Source of the DNA: Neisseria wadsworthii 9715 | GTDB taxonomy: Bacteria > Pseudomonadota > Gammaproteobacteria > Burkholderiales > Neisseriaceae | Direction of reading: 5' to 3' | Assembly: GCF_000227765.1 (NCBI RefSeq) | Contig: NZ_JH165159.1 | Coordinates: 1,109,365-1,165,604 of the forward strand | Length of the DNA: 56,240 bases | Shown: piece by piece, positions 38,441 through 48,490 of the stretch | How positions within the stretch are numbered: position 1 is the stretch's first letter | Layout of the letters: each line of letters begins with the position of its first letter | Made by a program: the position numbers and the translations under genes | The notes under the pieces: model-generated | Database searches by the model: none | The model's input: only the letters and a program-made list of their open reading frames with translations | What the model was told of the DNA's origin: nothing

Positions 38441-39199
38441 ATGGTTGATTTAGCCAAATGTCATTGCTATGCCGCAAGTTTTCCTGATGGAAGCCCTTGC
38501 ATTATTAGAGTTCGTACCGACTTAGCTGAAAAGGCGCCGTTAGCCGACAAACCTATATTATGCAACATTGCCTTGGGATATAAAGGTGAAGCAAACGGCT
38601 TGCCGACAGAGCAAGAAGTGGTGCGTTTGCAAGCTTTTATAGAAGGTATTATAGAACATGCCGAAGCGAAACAAAGCGGCATTTGGGTGGGTTCAATTAC
38701 TTCACACGGGCAGCGTATCGTCTTTTTCTATTCAGATGATGCGGATCTGTTCCACAAAACCAATGCTGTATATTTAAACAGCCTGTCTGAAATCCCGTTT
38801 GTTCTGGGAGGAAATGCAGAAGACGATCCTGATTGGCAGCTCTACCGAAATACCTTGTTACCGAGCAGGGAAGCGCAGGCTTATGAGCGTAATGCTCCTA
38901 TGATTGAAGCTTTGCAAAATTATGGGGATAATCTTTCCCAATTGAGGCCAATTCACCACTATGCTTATTTCGATACCTTGGCAGATGCAGAGGCATTTGC
39001 GTGTGCTGCGGAAAGTTTAGGTAAATACCTAAATGATATTAATCGCTCAAGGGATAATGCAGAAGTGTATAGAGTAACGCTGACCCATGTTGATTACATT
39101 GATGCAGAGAAAATGGCGAAGATAGCTGCTAATTTAGAAGCACTCGCTGAACAATACAACGGAGAATATGATGATTGGGAAGCTTTATTGGTGAAATAA
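38441..39199 (+). CDS. DUF695-RraB domain fusion inside the isc operon
   Basis: A 252-residue soluble protein. The first about 140 residues look like DUF695 (FPDGSPCIIRVRTDL, then QSGIWVGSITSHGQRIVFFY). The C-terminal about 100 resemble RraB-type RNase E regulators (FDTLADAEAFACAAESLG, EVYRVTLTHVDYIDAEKM, GEYDDWEA). The ATG at 38441 has GGAAAG seven nt upstream; an ATG at 38434 is out of frame and stops after four codons. It sits 57 nt after iscS and 52 nt before iscU, so it should be co-expressed. Role in cluster assembly or mRNA decay is unproven. Confidence 0.78.
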   Translation: MVDLAKCHCYAASFPDGSPCIIRVRTDLAEKAPLADKPILCNIALGYKGEANGLPTEQEVVRLQAFIEGIIEHAEAKQSGIWVGSITSHGQRIVFFYSDDADLFHKTNAVYLNSLSEIPFVLGGNAEDDPDWQLYRNTLLPSREAQAYERNAPMIEALQNYGDNLSQLRPIHHYAYFDTLADAEAFACAAESLGKYLNDINRSRDNAEVYRVTLTHVDYIDAEKMAKIAANLEALAEQYNGEYDDWEALLVK

Positions 39200-39251
39200 G
39201 GTAACCCCACCATCTCAATAAACATACTATATATCATGAAGGAAAAAAACC

Positions 39252-39635
39252 ATGGCATACAGCAATAAAGTAATTGATCATTATGAGAATCCGCGTAATG
39301 TCGGTTCGTTTGATAAGAACGATGAATCAGTCGGTACAGGTATGGTCGGAGCCCCTGCTTGTGGTGACGTGATGAAATTACAAATTAAGGTAAATGATGA
39401 AGGTGTAATTGAAGATGCCAAATTCAAAACGTATGGCTGCGGTTCGGCTATTGCATCTTCGTCTTTGATTACAGAGTGGGTAAAGGGCAAAAGTCTGGAT
39501 GAGGCTTTGGCTATTAAAAACAGTGAAATTGCCGAAGAATTAGAGTTGCCTCCGGTAAAGGTGCACTGTTCTATTTTGGCGGAAGATGCGATTAAAGCAG
39601 CTATTTCTGATTATAAAAAGAAAAAAGGCGTTTAA
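39252..39635 (+). CDS. iscU: Iron-sulphur cluster scaffold IscU
   Basis: A 127-residue scaffold on which IscS sulphur and iron form [2Fe-2S] clusters. Ligand residues C37, D39, C63 and C106 sit at canonical positions (GAPACGDVMK, YGCGSAIASS, KVHCSILAED). LPPVK, the HscA-binding motif, precedes C106, so an HscA chaperone is expected even though hscBA are not in this window. Confidence 0.97.
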   Translation: MAYSNKVIDHYENPRNVGSFDKNDESVGTGMVGAPACGDVMKLQIKVNDEGVIEDAKFKTYGCGSAIASSSLITEWVKGKSLDEALAIKNSEIAEELELPPVKVHCSILAEDAIKAAISDYKKKKGV

Positions 39636-39708
39636 GTTTTTCAGACAGGCATTATTTAATTTGTAACGTATCAAACGAATGTCAAACGAATGTTTAGTGA
39701 GGTATGTG

Positions 39709-39957
39709 ATGGCCTTTACTGAAACACAAATCCAATCATTATTGGCGCAGAAAGGTATAGGCACAACAGTATTGAAACGCTTGCAGCAAATGGGCTTGGA
39801 TGACGTTACGCAGCTGGCTGCCGCCAATGTGGAAGATATTTTGCGACAAGGTGCTGTGTTAACCGGTTCTGCTTGTTGGAAAAATAGCCCTCAGGCTAAA
39901 AGTGCTATTCGAGCAGCGGTAGAATGGGCGAAGCAACAGTCCGAAACTGCTGGATAA
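39709..39957 (+). CDS. Small helix-hairpin-helix-like protein between iscU and iscA
   Basis: An 82-residue protein with no family I can name. The frame opens at 39679, but I prefer ATG 39709 (MAFTETQIQSLL) with GAGG upstream. The sequence LLAQKGIGTTVLKRLQQMG, followed by a second helix DVTQLAAANVEDILRQ, resembles a helix-hairpin-helix nucleic-acid motif. The C-terminus holds a single Cys (TGSACW), which could be redox- or metal-related. Its place inside isc suggests a link to cluster assembly or delivery. Confidence 0.68.
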   Translation: MAFTETQIQSLLAQKGIGTTVLKRLQQMGLDDVTQLAAANVEDILRQGAVLTGSACWKNSPQAKSAIRAAVEWAKQQSETAG

Positions 39958-40068
39958 ACATAAACACAATGCAGGCTTTCTAAGTAACTAAATTAATTCT
40001 TATGGTTTTTTTACTTTGCAAGCAACTCTGAAATGCCAGATTGATTATGATTAAATGAGGATCAAATT

Positions 40069-40389
40069 ATGATTACCCTTACTGAAAAAGCGGCCAACCA
40101 TATCCAAAGCTTTCTTACTAAGCGCGGAAAAGGCGAGGGTATCCGCTTGGGAGTAAAAACCAGTGGTTGTTCGGGTATGGCTTATACTTTAGAGTTTGTT
40201 GATGAGATTCAACCAGAAGATTTGATATTCGAGGGGTTCGGTGTAAAAGTGTTTGTCGATCCGAAAAGCCATGTTTACCTCGATGGTACTGAGTTGGATT
40301 ACGCAAAGGAAGGCTTACAGGAAGGTTTCAAATTTAAGAATCCGAATGTGAAAGATGAATGTGGTTGCGGTGAGAGCTTTCACGTTTAA
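40069..40389 (+). CDS. iscA: Iron-sulphur cluster assembly protein IscA
   Basis: A-type carrier, 106 residues, with the three ligand cysteines C34 ([10 protein letters not shown]), C98 and C100 (DECGCGESF). The family fold is clear ([12 protein letters not shown], then [18 protein letters not shown]). It moves clusters to target enzymes. Last isc gene here; it ends at a long uptake-sequence hairpin. hscB, hscA and fdx do not follow. Confidence 0.96.
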   Translation: MITLTEKAANHIQSFLTKRGKGEGIRLGVKTSGCSGMAYTLEFVDEIQPEDLIFEGFGVKVFVDPKSHVYLDGTELDYAKEGLQEGFKFKNPNVKDECGCGESFHV

Positions 40390-40411
40390 CTAAGCCGGTT
40401 CATTTTTTGCG

Positions 40412-40464
40412 AATGCCTGTCTGAAAATTAAAAGGTATGTTGCCTAATTTTTCAGACAGGCATT
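40412..40464 (+). terminator. DUS hairpin after iscA
   Basis: Opposed uptake sequences with the inner bases (AATTA / TAATT) also pairing, giving a stem of about 18 bp around a loop of some 15 nt. It ends the isc transcript. Confidence 0.8.
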
Positions 40465-40504
40465 ACTTGTTTCTTAATAGACGTACTAAATAAGGTGGAT
40501 TGGA

Positions 40505-40534
40505 TTGGCGAAAATTTTGCTTTTCAGCTACAAT
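40505..40534 (+). promoter_or_regulatory. Candidate proQ promoter
   Basis: TTGGCG and TACAAT separated by 18 nt. Start of transcription near 40541 would leave an unusually long leader before the ATG at 40782. Confidence 0.45.
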
Positions 40535-40781
40535 GCCGCCAGATTTTATGACAAAAAAACTAAATCATTATTTGGTTTGAATTTCAAAAGAATAAGATTT
40601 GGTTTTGTCACTATTAGAGATAATTTCCGATACATTGCTTCTCTTTGAAATTTGAAGATTAATGCATTGTTGGAATGGATAAAAAACATTCTAACTAATC
40701 AACGCTTGGACTTTATCAACAAAAAACAGCAGATTTAAGGAATCTATAAAAATATTTGTTACCCTAAAATAGGAAACGAAA

Positions 40782-41243
40782 ATGACCCAAGAAACCGCTT
40801 TGGGCGCAGCATTGAAAACCGCTGTGCAAACCATGAGCAAGAAGAAACAAACTGATATGATTGCCGATCATATCTACGGTAAATATGATGTCTTTAAACG
40901 GTTTAAACCGTTAGCTGTTGGTATTGATCAGGATTTGATTACTGCCATGCCACAATATGACCCGGCTTTAATTGCACGGGTTTTGGCAAATCATTGCCGC
41001 CGTCCCCGTTATCTGAAAGCTTTGGCTAAAGGTGGTAAACGCTTTGATTTGAATAACCGCTTTAAAGGTGAAGTTACGCCGGAAGAGCAGCAAATTGCTG
41101 CGCAAAACCCTGCCGTAAAAGAATCTCTTGAACGTTTGGCGGTAAAAAAAGCTGAAGCAGCGGCAAAAGCAGCAGTTAAAGAAACGGAATTGCAAGAGCA
41201 AGATGCGGCTACGCAAAGCGATACGTTTGAGGCCTCAGAATAA
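40782..41243 (+). CDS. proQ: ProQ/FinO-domain RNA chaperone
   Basis: A 153-residue RNA-binding protein, the minimal neisserial ProQ type. The ProQ/FinO core (about 5-110) shows AVGIDQDLITAMPQYDPALI and the RNA-contacting HCRRPRYLKALAKGGKRFDL. The Ala/Lys/Glu tail (about 115-153) is short and lacks the Tudor-like C-domain of E. coli ProQ. N. meningitidis ProQ binds many structured 3' ends. AGGAA precedes the ATG. Confidence 0.92.
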   Translation: MTQETALGAALKTAVQTMSKKKQTDMIADHIYGKYDVFKRFKPLAVGIDQDLITAMPQYDPALIARVLANHCRRPRYLKALAKGGKRFDLNNRFKGEVTPEEQQIAAQNPAVKESLERLAVKKAEAAAKAAVKETELQEQDAATQSDTFEASE

Positions 41244-41354
41244 ATCAATTATTATCTGGATGACTGACGATTGATCTCTGCAATGTCTATGTTTTATTAA
41301 CAAATAAGATGTTCATTCAATTCGGGCGTTTGTGCGTAAAAAACTAAAATACGT

Positions 41355-41360
41355 TACAAT
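41355..41360 (+). promoter_or_regulatory. -10 box of the ppiD promoter
   Basis: TACAAT, 28 nt before the ppiD ATG; the best -35 candidate (TTGTGC, 19 nt upstream) is weak. Confidence 0.4.
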
Positions 41361-41387
41361 GCCCTTTTTTATATTCTAATTATTAGT

Positions 41388-43241
41388 ATGTTCTATACCA
41401 TAGAAAAATACAGTGGCTTAGCCAAGGTTATTATTGGCTTGATTGCTTTAACATTTGTCGGTTTTGGTGTGAATAGTGTGGCATTTGGTGAGTCTGATTA
41501 CATCACGAAAGTCGGCGACCAGAAAATCAGCCGGGAGCAAATCGATCAAGCTTTGAGAAATCTACAAAATAGTGGAAATGCGGGCGTGGCTCCCGCCAGT
41601 ATTTATCAAAGCTTGTTGCAACACGCTTACTTGATAGAAGGTGCACGTTTAATGGGTATCGGTGTTTCTATGGAAACGCTTAAAAAGAATATCGCTCATG
41701 CACCGATATTTCAGGAAAACGGGCAATTCAGCCAAGTCAAGTTTAATGAATATCTTAAACAAATCGGTATTTCAGAAGATCAGTTGGTTGAGCAAGAACG
41801 TGATGCTTTGGCTTTAGAAACTTTGGAAAATCTGTCGAGAGATGGTGCGATTGTCAGCGACGCCCAAGCCAAGCAGATTGTCAGTATCTTAAATGCAGCG
41901 CGTATTGTGCGGATGACCACAATCAATCCAGAAGCTTTTTTGGCAAAAGTAAGCTTGGATGATGCGACACTGAAAAGTTACTACGAAGCTAATAAAAAAA
42001 ATTATATCTTGCCGCAGGCTGTGAAGTTTCAATATATCGCATTGGCGCCGGAAGATTTGATCGGCAAACAAACGGTTAGTGAAGCAGAACTAAAAGAAGC
42101 ATATGAAAAGTCTGCCAATGATGGAAAACCACGTCGCTCTGTGCAGCATATCCTTATTCCCTTGGGTAATTCAGACGAAGAAAAAGAAGCCAACAAAAAG
42201 CTGGCTGAGAAAGTTGCCGCAGAAGCGAAAGCCAGACCTGAATCATTTGGAGAACTAGCCAAACAATACTCTTCAGATGCTGCAACTGTTGGAAACGGGG
42301 GGAACTTGGGTTTTATTCAGAAAGGCGGTCAGTTGCCTAAGGCTTTTGAAGATGCAGTATTTGCGATGGAGCAGGGCAAAGTGAGCGGGCCGGTTCAAGT
42401 TGACTATGGCTATCATATTATCAAGCTGAATGAAATCCGCGATAAGCCGAATTTCGAACAAGATCGTGCTTTATTGGCGGAAGAAATCAAGCTGAAAAAA
42501 GCCCAGCAAGCCATGATTAAAGCGCGTGAAGAGTTGGAAACCGCAGCATTCGACAATCCTACTGATTTGGCTAAAGTTGCCGAAAAAATGGGAGTTAAAC
42601 TCAATACGATTGGCCAATGGGTAACCAAAGCTGAAGCGGAACGTGAAACAGAAAAGATGGGTTCGCCTGAAATGGCCAAAACGCTATTTAGTGAAGAATC
42701 TTTGAAGAGTAAGCACAATTCCGAACCAATCACTGTGGGCAATGGTGTGATTACAGTGGTGCGCGTAACAGATGTTCGCCAGGAAACAACGGAATCGTTT
42801 GAAGCTGCAAAAGAAAAAGTGAAATCAGCTTATCTGGCTTCTCAAGCACGCAAATTGGCGCTCGATCAAGCCAAACAAACTTTGGCAGATTTGAAAACCG
42901 GAGAGAAGGTTGATGTACAGTGGTCTCCTGTACAAAAACTGACTCGGGCCGAAGCAGGCCGTGTGTTAGGTCCGGAAGAGGTGAATGCGCTTTTGAAAGC
43001 TAAGCCCCAAAAAGACAAACCGGTTTATGTATTGGCCGAGAATCTACCTCAGCCGGTATTGATTGAAGTACAAGGCATTGAAGAGCCTGAGAATATTGAG
43101 GCTCAAATGCCGCAAGCACGTGCCGCTTTAGTACAGAGTATGAATATCAATATTTATGATGCTTTTTTGCGTTACTTGCAACGTGAAATCAAACAGAAAA
43201 ACGGGTCGCAGAAATTAAGCTCTGAGAGCGAAACTTCTTAA
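41388..43241 (+). CDS. ppiD: Periplasmic folding chaperone / peptidyl-prolyl isomerase PpiD
   Basis: A 617-residue protein anchored by one N-terminal membrane helix (about 14-31), with a SurA-like helical domain (about 45-190) and a parvulin domain (about 235-345). Parvulin features are RRSVQHILIPLG, FGELAKQYSSD, GNLGFIQKGGQLPKAFEDA and YGYHIIKLNE. A C-terminal SurA-like region completes the chaperone cradle. PpiD works near the Sec translocon on newly exported proteins. A DUS hairpin shared with the convergent YwqK gene ends it. Confidence 0.94.
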   Translation: MFYTIEKYSGLAKVIIGLIALTFVGFGVNSVAFGESDYITKVGDQKISREQIDQALRNLQNSGNAGVAPASIYQSLLQHAYLIEGARLMGIGVSMETLKKNIAHAPIFQENGQFSQVKFNEYLKQIGISEDQLVEQERDALALETLENLSRDGAIVSDAQAKQIVSILNAARIVRMTTINPEAFLAKVSLDDATLKSYYEANKKNYILPQAVKFQYIALAPEDLIGKQTVSEAELKEAYEKSANDGKPRRSVQHILIPLGNSDEEKEANKKLAEKVAAEAKARPESFGELAKQYSSDAATVGNGGNLGFIQKGGQLPKAFEDAVFAMEQGKVSGPVQVDYGYHIIKLNEIRDKPNFEQDRALLAEEIKLKKAQQAMIKAREELETAAFDNPTDLAKVAEKMGVKLNTIGQWVTKAEAERETEKMGSPEMAKTLFSEESLKSKHNSEPITVGNGVITVVRVTDVRQETTESFEAAKEKVKSAYLASQARKLALDQAKQTLADLKTGEKVDVQWSPVQKLTRAEAGRVLGPEEVNALLKAKPQKDKPVYVLAENLPQPVLIEVQGIEEPENIEAQMPQARAALVQSMNINIYDAFLRYLQREIKQKNGSQKLSSESETS

Positions 43242-43266
43242 AACAGGCGTATGATGGAACTGTAAC

Positions 43267-43301
43267 AATGCCTGTCTGAAAACTTGTTTCAGACAGGCAT
43301 T
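43267..43301. terminator. Bidirectional DUS hairpin between ppiD and the YwqK-like gene
   Basis: Perfect inverted uptake-sequence pair (16-bp stem, short loop) between convergent genes. Confidence 0.85.
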
Positions 43302-43352
43302 ATTTTATTGTGATGAAAGTCTGTTCAACGTAAGCATATTCTGGGGGAAAGC

Positions 43353-44090
43353 TTACTCCAAGACATTTCCATTTTCATCCCATACGGTTCGGTTTATTAA
43401 CACATCATCCTGATATGCAGATTCGGATTTTTTTTCGCCGTTGGGGTACCAATCCAAAACGATCCCGCTGCGTTTGCCGTTGGCAATGCTTAATTCGGAG
43501 GTTAAGCGGCCATCTTCATCCCAAGTGACTAAAGTGGTTACTTCGTCATTGTGGATGATGCTTTCGCTTTTAGGATTCCCGCTTGGATACCATTGCTTAT
43601 GCAACCCGTTGGCTTTGTCATTTCGAAAACGGATTTCGCTTTCTTTACGGCCATTACGGAAAAAACGCTCGCCCAAGCCTTCTGTTTTACCATTTACATA
43701 AGGCATAACGGCAGATTTTTTACCATTGGGATACCAATGAATCCAATTGCCGTGCGGTTTTCCTTGACGGTAAGAGCCTGCCATTTTTTTTGTTCCGTTA
43801 AAATGCCAAAGCGTTAGCGTACCGTTTTGCAGATTGGGTACGAATTTTTTAATTTCCGATACTGGAATTTCATACGGATCAGAATATTTTTTCATCGATG
43901 GGTAATAGAAATCGCGCACTTTTGCGGTGGCTCCGTCAACTTCATATTGACGTTCGTAAGCTGCGTTTACGGTTTCTGTGATATATTGTCCGCGCTCAGT
44001 AAAATATGCTTTTTGCAAGTCAGACGCATGCAACATTAGCGGAAGTGATGCTAATGCAGCCAAATAAGTCTGTTTCCATTGTGTATTCAT
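43353..44090 (-). CDS. Exported YwqK-family repeat protein
   Basis: A 245-residue protein with a signal peptide (MNTQWKQTYLAALASLPLMLHA, probable cleavage at about 22). Five or so MORN-variant repeats follow, of the form NGKxxGxxxxWYPNGKKxxE. Database members of this repeat class are often called YwqK antitoxins, but no partner toxin is adjacent and the protein looks periplasmic, so that label may mislead. The gene stops just after the ppiD terminator and is 6 nt downstream of the aldehyde dehydrogenase, with which it may be transcribed. Confidence 0.75.
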   Translation of the reverse strand: MNTQWKQTYLAALASLPLMLHASDLQKAYFTERGQYITETVNAAYERQYEVDGATAKVRDFYYPSMKKYSDPYEIPVSEIKKFVPNLQNGTLTLWHFNGTKKMAGSYRQGKPHGNWIHWYPNGKKSAVMPYVNGKTEGLGERFFRNGRKESEIRFRNDKANGLHKQWYPSGNPKSESIIHNDEVTTLVTWDEDGRLTSELSIANGKRSGIVLDWYPNGEKKSESAYQDDVLINRTVWDENGNVLE

Positions 44091-44096
44091 TATTTT

Positions 44097-45440
44097 TTAT
44101 TTCTGCCAATAAGTTTTTATGTTTACGAATTCATATAAACCGAATTCGGATAATTCTCTTCCGAAACCCGATGCTTTCACGCCGCCAAAGGGCAGACGCA
44201 GATCGCTGCTGGTATGTCGGTTAATGTACACGGCGCCGGTTTGTAGCTTCTGCGCATATTGCCATGCGGTTTCTTCATCTTGGGTATAAATACTGGCGCC
44301 CAAGCCAAAAGGATTGTCATTGGCCAGATCAACAGCATCTTCCGCATCGCGAGCGAGCAATAAAACGGCGACGGGGCCGAATACTTCTTCATGATATACG
44401 CGGCAATCAGGGGTTACGTCAGCCAAAACCGTTGCCGGGTAAAACCAGCCCGTGCCTTCGGGGAGAAAGCCGCCGTACAAAACTTTTGCACCGTTATTCA
44501 CTGCATCAAGCACCTGCCCGTGAACTTGTGCGCGTAAATCTTCCCTGTGCAATGGTGCCAGAGTTGTTTCGGAAAGCATGGGATTATCCATTTTCAGATA
44601 GGCAGTTTCTTTTAAAAACAATTGGATAAACTCATCTGCTACAGCTTCGGTGACAATAATTCGTTTTGCGGCATTGCATGATTGGCCGGCATCACGAAAG
44701 CGCGAATAGCAGGCATCTTTGGCGGCTTGTTCTAAATCGGCATCCGGCAACACAATAAAAGCATTACTTCCGCCCAGTTCCAACACGGTTTTTTTCAAAT
44801 GTCTGCCTGCATATCCGGCCAAAATACGGCCGGTTTCGACCGAACCTGTAAAAGCCAGTGCGTCTGTATCCGCAATGGCTTTTTCCAAATCTTCATGCGC
44901 AAGCCATGCCGGGATAAAAGGCAAATCATCGCCGACTAAATCAAACAAAGCCGCAGTTACTCGGGCTACACTTGGTGCAGGTTTGACCACGCAGCCATTT
45001 CCTGCACATAAAGCAGACACGGCAAAGCGCAAAATTTGCCATACCGGGTAATTCCACGGCATTACAGCCAATACTATTCCCAAGGGCTCAAACCGAACTT
45101 GACTCAAACTGGCTTGGGTTGCAATGGTTTTGTATGCGAGTAATTCGGGAGAAAGATGGCTGTAATAATGAATCAGCTCAACCGATTTATCCAGTTCTGC
45201 TTCACATTCTCTTAAGCAGCGTCCAACTTCTTCGCACACCATGCGGGCAAGTTCGGCTCGTTTTACTTTTAATCTGCTGCCGAATTCCGAAAGCAAAGCA
45301 GCCCGCTTGGTTACGGGAAGGGCAGCAAATATTTGCTGCCGAGCTTTCAAGTTTGCCAGATTTTGCGCGAAAGCGGCGTAAGAATCGGCAGCGCGTTCAA
45401 ACAACACTTCTTGCGTAATAACATGCTCGCTGCGAAACAC
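44097..45440 (-). CDS. NAD(P)-dependent aldehyde dehydrogenase (succinate-semialdehyde type)
   Basis: A 447-residue aldehyde dehydrogenase. Features are VMPWNYPVWQILRF, FTGSVETGRILAG, the catalytic Glu in LELGGSNAFIV and the Cys in DAGQSCNAAKRI, plus YHEEVFGPVAVLL. The short length and N-terminal region resemble GabD/Sad-type succinate-semialdehyde dehydrogenases. It begins with GTG at 45440, supported by GGAG six nt upstream; no closer ATG exists. Substrate is an inference. Confidence 0.86.
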   Translation of the reverse strand: MFRSEHVITQEVLFERAADSYAAFAQNLANLKARQQIFAALPVTKRAALLSEFGSRLKVKRAELARMVCEEVGRCLRECEAELDKSVELIHYYSHLSPELLAYKTIATQASLSQVRFEPLGIVLAVMPWNYPVWQILRFAVSALCAGNGCVVKPAPSVARVTAALFDLVGDDLPFIPAWLAHEDLEKAIADTDALAFTGSVETGRILAGYAGRHLKKTVLELGGSNAFIVLPDADLEQAAKDACYSRFRDAGQSCNAAKRIIVTEAVADEFIQLFLKETAYLKMDNPMLSETTLAPLHREDLRAQVHGQVLDAVNNGAKVLYGGFLPEGTGWFYPATVLADVTPDCRVYHEEVFGPVAVLLLARDAEDAVDLANDNPFGLGASIYTQDEETAWQYAQKLQTGAVYINRHTSSDLRLPFGGVKASGFGRELSEFGLYEFVNIKTYWQK

Positions 45441-45691
45441 AGATTCTCCGGTATTTTATTTAATATCTAGGATATTGAATCATATCCTATTTACACTCTT
45501 TTTACATTGCTTTTTCTTTAGTTAGCGCGTTTTCAGACAGGCATTGTTATTTTTTGTTTAAAACTATCGGCATAATTTACAATCCCAATACTTGCAATAA
45601 AAACTGTTTGCATTTATATTTACGAACAAGATTAAATCTCATTTACGATTACAAGCAATAACACTGCAAAACATCACGTGGAGGAGCCATT
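45441..45691. other. Divergent region between the aldehyde dehydrogenase and bfd
   Basis: 251 bp with a lone uptake sequence near 45532-45543 and a candidate bfd promoter (TTGTTT 45554-45559, 18 nt, TACAAT 45578-45583). I looked for a Fur box and found no convincing match by eye. Confidence 0.5.
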
Positions 45692-45898
45692 ATGTTTGTA
45701 TGTATCTGCAATGCCATTACCGATCACCAAATTAAAGAAACCGTTGCTGCCGGTGCGATGACCTTGAGTGATTTACAGGCTCAGTTGGGTGTGGCTACCT
45801 GTTGTGGTTGTTGCAGTGACTTGGCTTCTTCTTTCCTTTCGGCTACCGGCTCACAAAGCCAGAATGCCGTTACTGCTGGTATTAAAGTATCTGTTTAG
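45692..45898 (+). CDS. bfd: Bacterioferritin-associated ferredoxin
   Basis: A 68-residue [2Fe-2S] protein with ligands C4, C6, C38 and C41 (CIC and CGCC patterns), as in Bfd. Bfd reduces the bacterioferritin core to release iron. GGAGG lies just before the ATG. No bacterioferritin gene (bfrA/B) is adjacent in this window. A DUS hairpin follows. Confidence 0.92.
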   Translation: MFVCICNAITDHQIKETVAAGAMTLSDLQAQLGVATCCGCCSDLASSFLSATGSQSQNAVTAGIKVSV

Positions 45899-45916
45899 GA
45901 TATTCTGGATTTTAAC

Positions 45917-45950
45917 AATGCCTGTCTGAAACCGTTTTCAGACAGGCATT
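45917..45950 (+). terminator. DUS hairpin after bfd
   Basis: Perfect inverted uptake-sequence pair with a T-tract following. Confidence 0.85.
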
Positions 45951-46042
45951 TTCACGTTCTTTAACGATATAACGAAACTTAAACTAATTCTCTTATAGAA
46001 TGCCAGCCTATTATTTCCCTAGTCTCAAATCGAAAGCAGAAT

Positions 46043-47002
46043 ATGAAACAAACTCTTAAATTCAGCGCTTTGGCGATGGCAGCTGCACTATCCCTCGCTG
46101 CATGCAAGCAAAGCAGTACCGCCGAACAAGCGGCTTCCGGCTCATCAGCTCCGGCTGCTGCATCAGGTGCCGGTGCGGCCAATATGGCGCCCACCACCGT
46201 AGGTTACGCATTGGGCTTGCAATTGACTGATTTCGTGACCTCCGCCTATAAGCAGCGCGGTGTGAAATTCGATAATGCCTATCTGTTGGAAAATGTGAAA
46301 GCCGTTGCACAGGGTAAAGAACCTTTGTTTAGTAAAGAAACCTTTGCCAAGCTTTCAGCAGAAGTGCCTGCAATCATGCAGCAGGCATCTTCAGGAACGG
46401 AGCCTAAATTTAGTGCAGAACAGCTGAAAAATCTCAGCGGCTTGCTTGGCGCTCAAATCGGCAGCGGTTTTTTAAATGCCAAAGAAGCCGGTGTTGATGT
46501 GGATCTCGATAGCTTCACTATAGCAATTTCCGATACATTGGAAAGCAAAAAAACGCAGATGTCGCTGGAGCAGGCAGGCCAAACCCTGCAAGCGGTTGAA
46601 GACAATTTCTCGAAAAAAGAGCTGGAAAAAGGCCAAGCTTTCTTAAAAGAGAATTCAACCAAAGAGGGTGTGAAAACCACAGCCAGTGGCCTGCAATACA
46701 AAATCACCAAAGAAGGTAGTGGCAAACAGCCTAAGGCAACAGATGAAGTGAGCGTTGTATATGTCGGTAAGCTGGTTGACGGCACGGAATTCGACAATAG
46801 CAAAGGCCAAGCCGTTACTTTTCCTCTTAACGGCGTGATTAAAGGCTGGACAGAGGGGCTGCAATTGTTGAAAGAAGGTAGCGAAGCAACTTTTTACATT
46901 CCTGCAGAATTGGCTTATGGCAAAAATCCACCGCCCCAAAGCAATATCATGCCGAACTCCGTTTTGGTATTTGATGTGAAACTGGAAAAAGTGGGTAAAT
47001 AA
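46043..47002 (+). CDS. FKBP-type peptidyl-prolyl isomerase lipoprotein (Mip/FkpA-like)
   Basis: A 319-residue outer-envelope lipoprotein. It has a signal peptide with lipobox LAAC (Cys21), an Ala/Ser-rich linker and a dimerising N-terminal domain (about 50-210) with a Gln/Glu-rich helix. The C-terminal FKBP domain (about 215-317) shows VSVVYVGKLVDGTEFDNSKG, FPLNGVIKGWTEGLQL and PAELAYGKNPP. It assists periplasmic folding; neisserial homologues are surface-exposed virulence-linked Mip proteins. No strong promoter was called. Confidence 0.92.
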   Translation: MKQTLKFSALAMAAALSLAACKQSSTAEQAASGSSAPAAASGAGAANMAPTTVGYALGLQLTDFVTSAYKQRGVKFDNAYLLENVKAVAQGKEPLFSKETFAKLSAEVPAIMQQASSGTEPKFSAEQLKNLSGLLGAQIGSGFLNAKEAGVDVDLDSFTIAISDTLESKKTQMSLEQAGQTLQAVEDNFSKKELEKGQAFLKENSTKEGVKTTASGLQYKITKEGSGKQPKATDEVSVVYVGKLVDGTEFDNSKGQAVTFPLNGVIKGWTEGLQLLKEGSEATFYIPAELAYGKNPPPQSNIMPNSVLVFDVKLEKVGK

Positions 47003-47024
47003 TTAAATAGTGCCTAAATTTTAT

Positions 47025-47057
47025 AATGCCTGTCTGAAAATGTTTCAGACAGGCATT
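47025..47057 (+). terminator. DUS hairpin after the FKBP gene
   Basis: Inverted uptake-sequence pair followed by a T-run. Confidence 0.85.
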
Positions 47058-47088
47058 TTTAGCATCACCTCTTAAAGCGGGTATAGTG

Positions 47089-48448
<1,360 letters not shown>

Positions 48449-48459
48449 ACTTTGATGCC

Positions 48460-48490
48460 AAAAAGCCGGGCCGTTTGAGCCGGCTTTTTT
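48460..48490 (+). terminator. Intrinsic terminator of serS
   Basis: Stem AAAAAGCCGG (48460-48469) with CCGGCTTTTT (48480-48489) and a 10-nt loop, followed by T-rich sequence. This one does not use an uptake sequence. Confidence 0.9.

Larger units (their letters stand above)
40390..40781. other. Intergenic region between iscA and proQ
   Basis: 392 bp. It contains the iscA terminator hairpin, then a candidate promoter (TTGGCG 40505-40510, 18 nt, TACAAT 40529-40534). A leader of about 240 nt follows with a stem-loop at 40669-40695 (9 bp including one G-T). No ORF or known RNA family was recognised. Confidence 0.6.

Noticed and set aside
45441-45691. Fur box upstream of bfd
   Set aside because: AT-rich sequence gives only poor partial matches to the 19-bp consensus by eye; a matrix scan would be needed to claim it.
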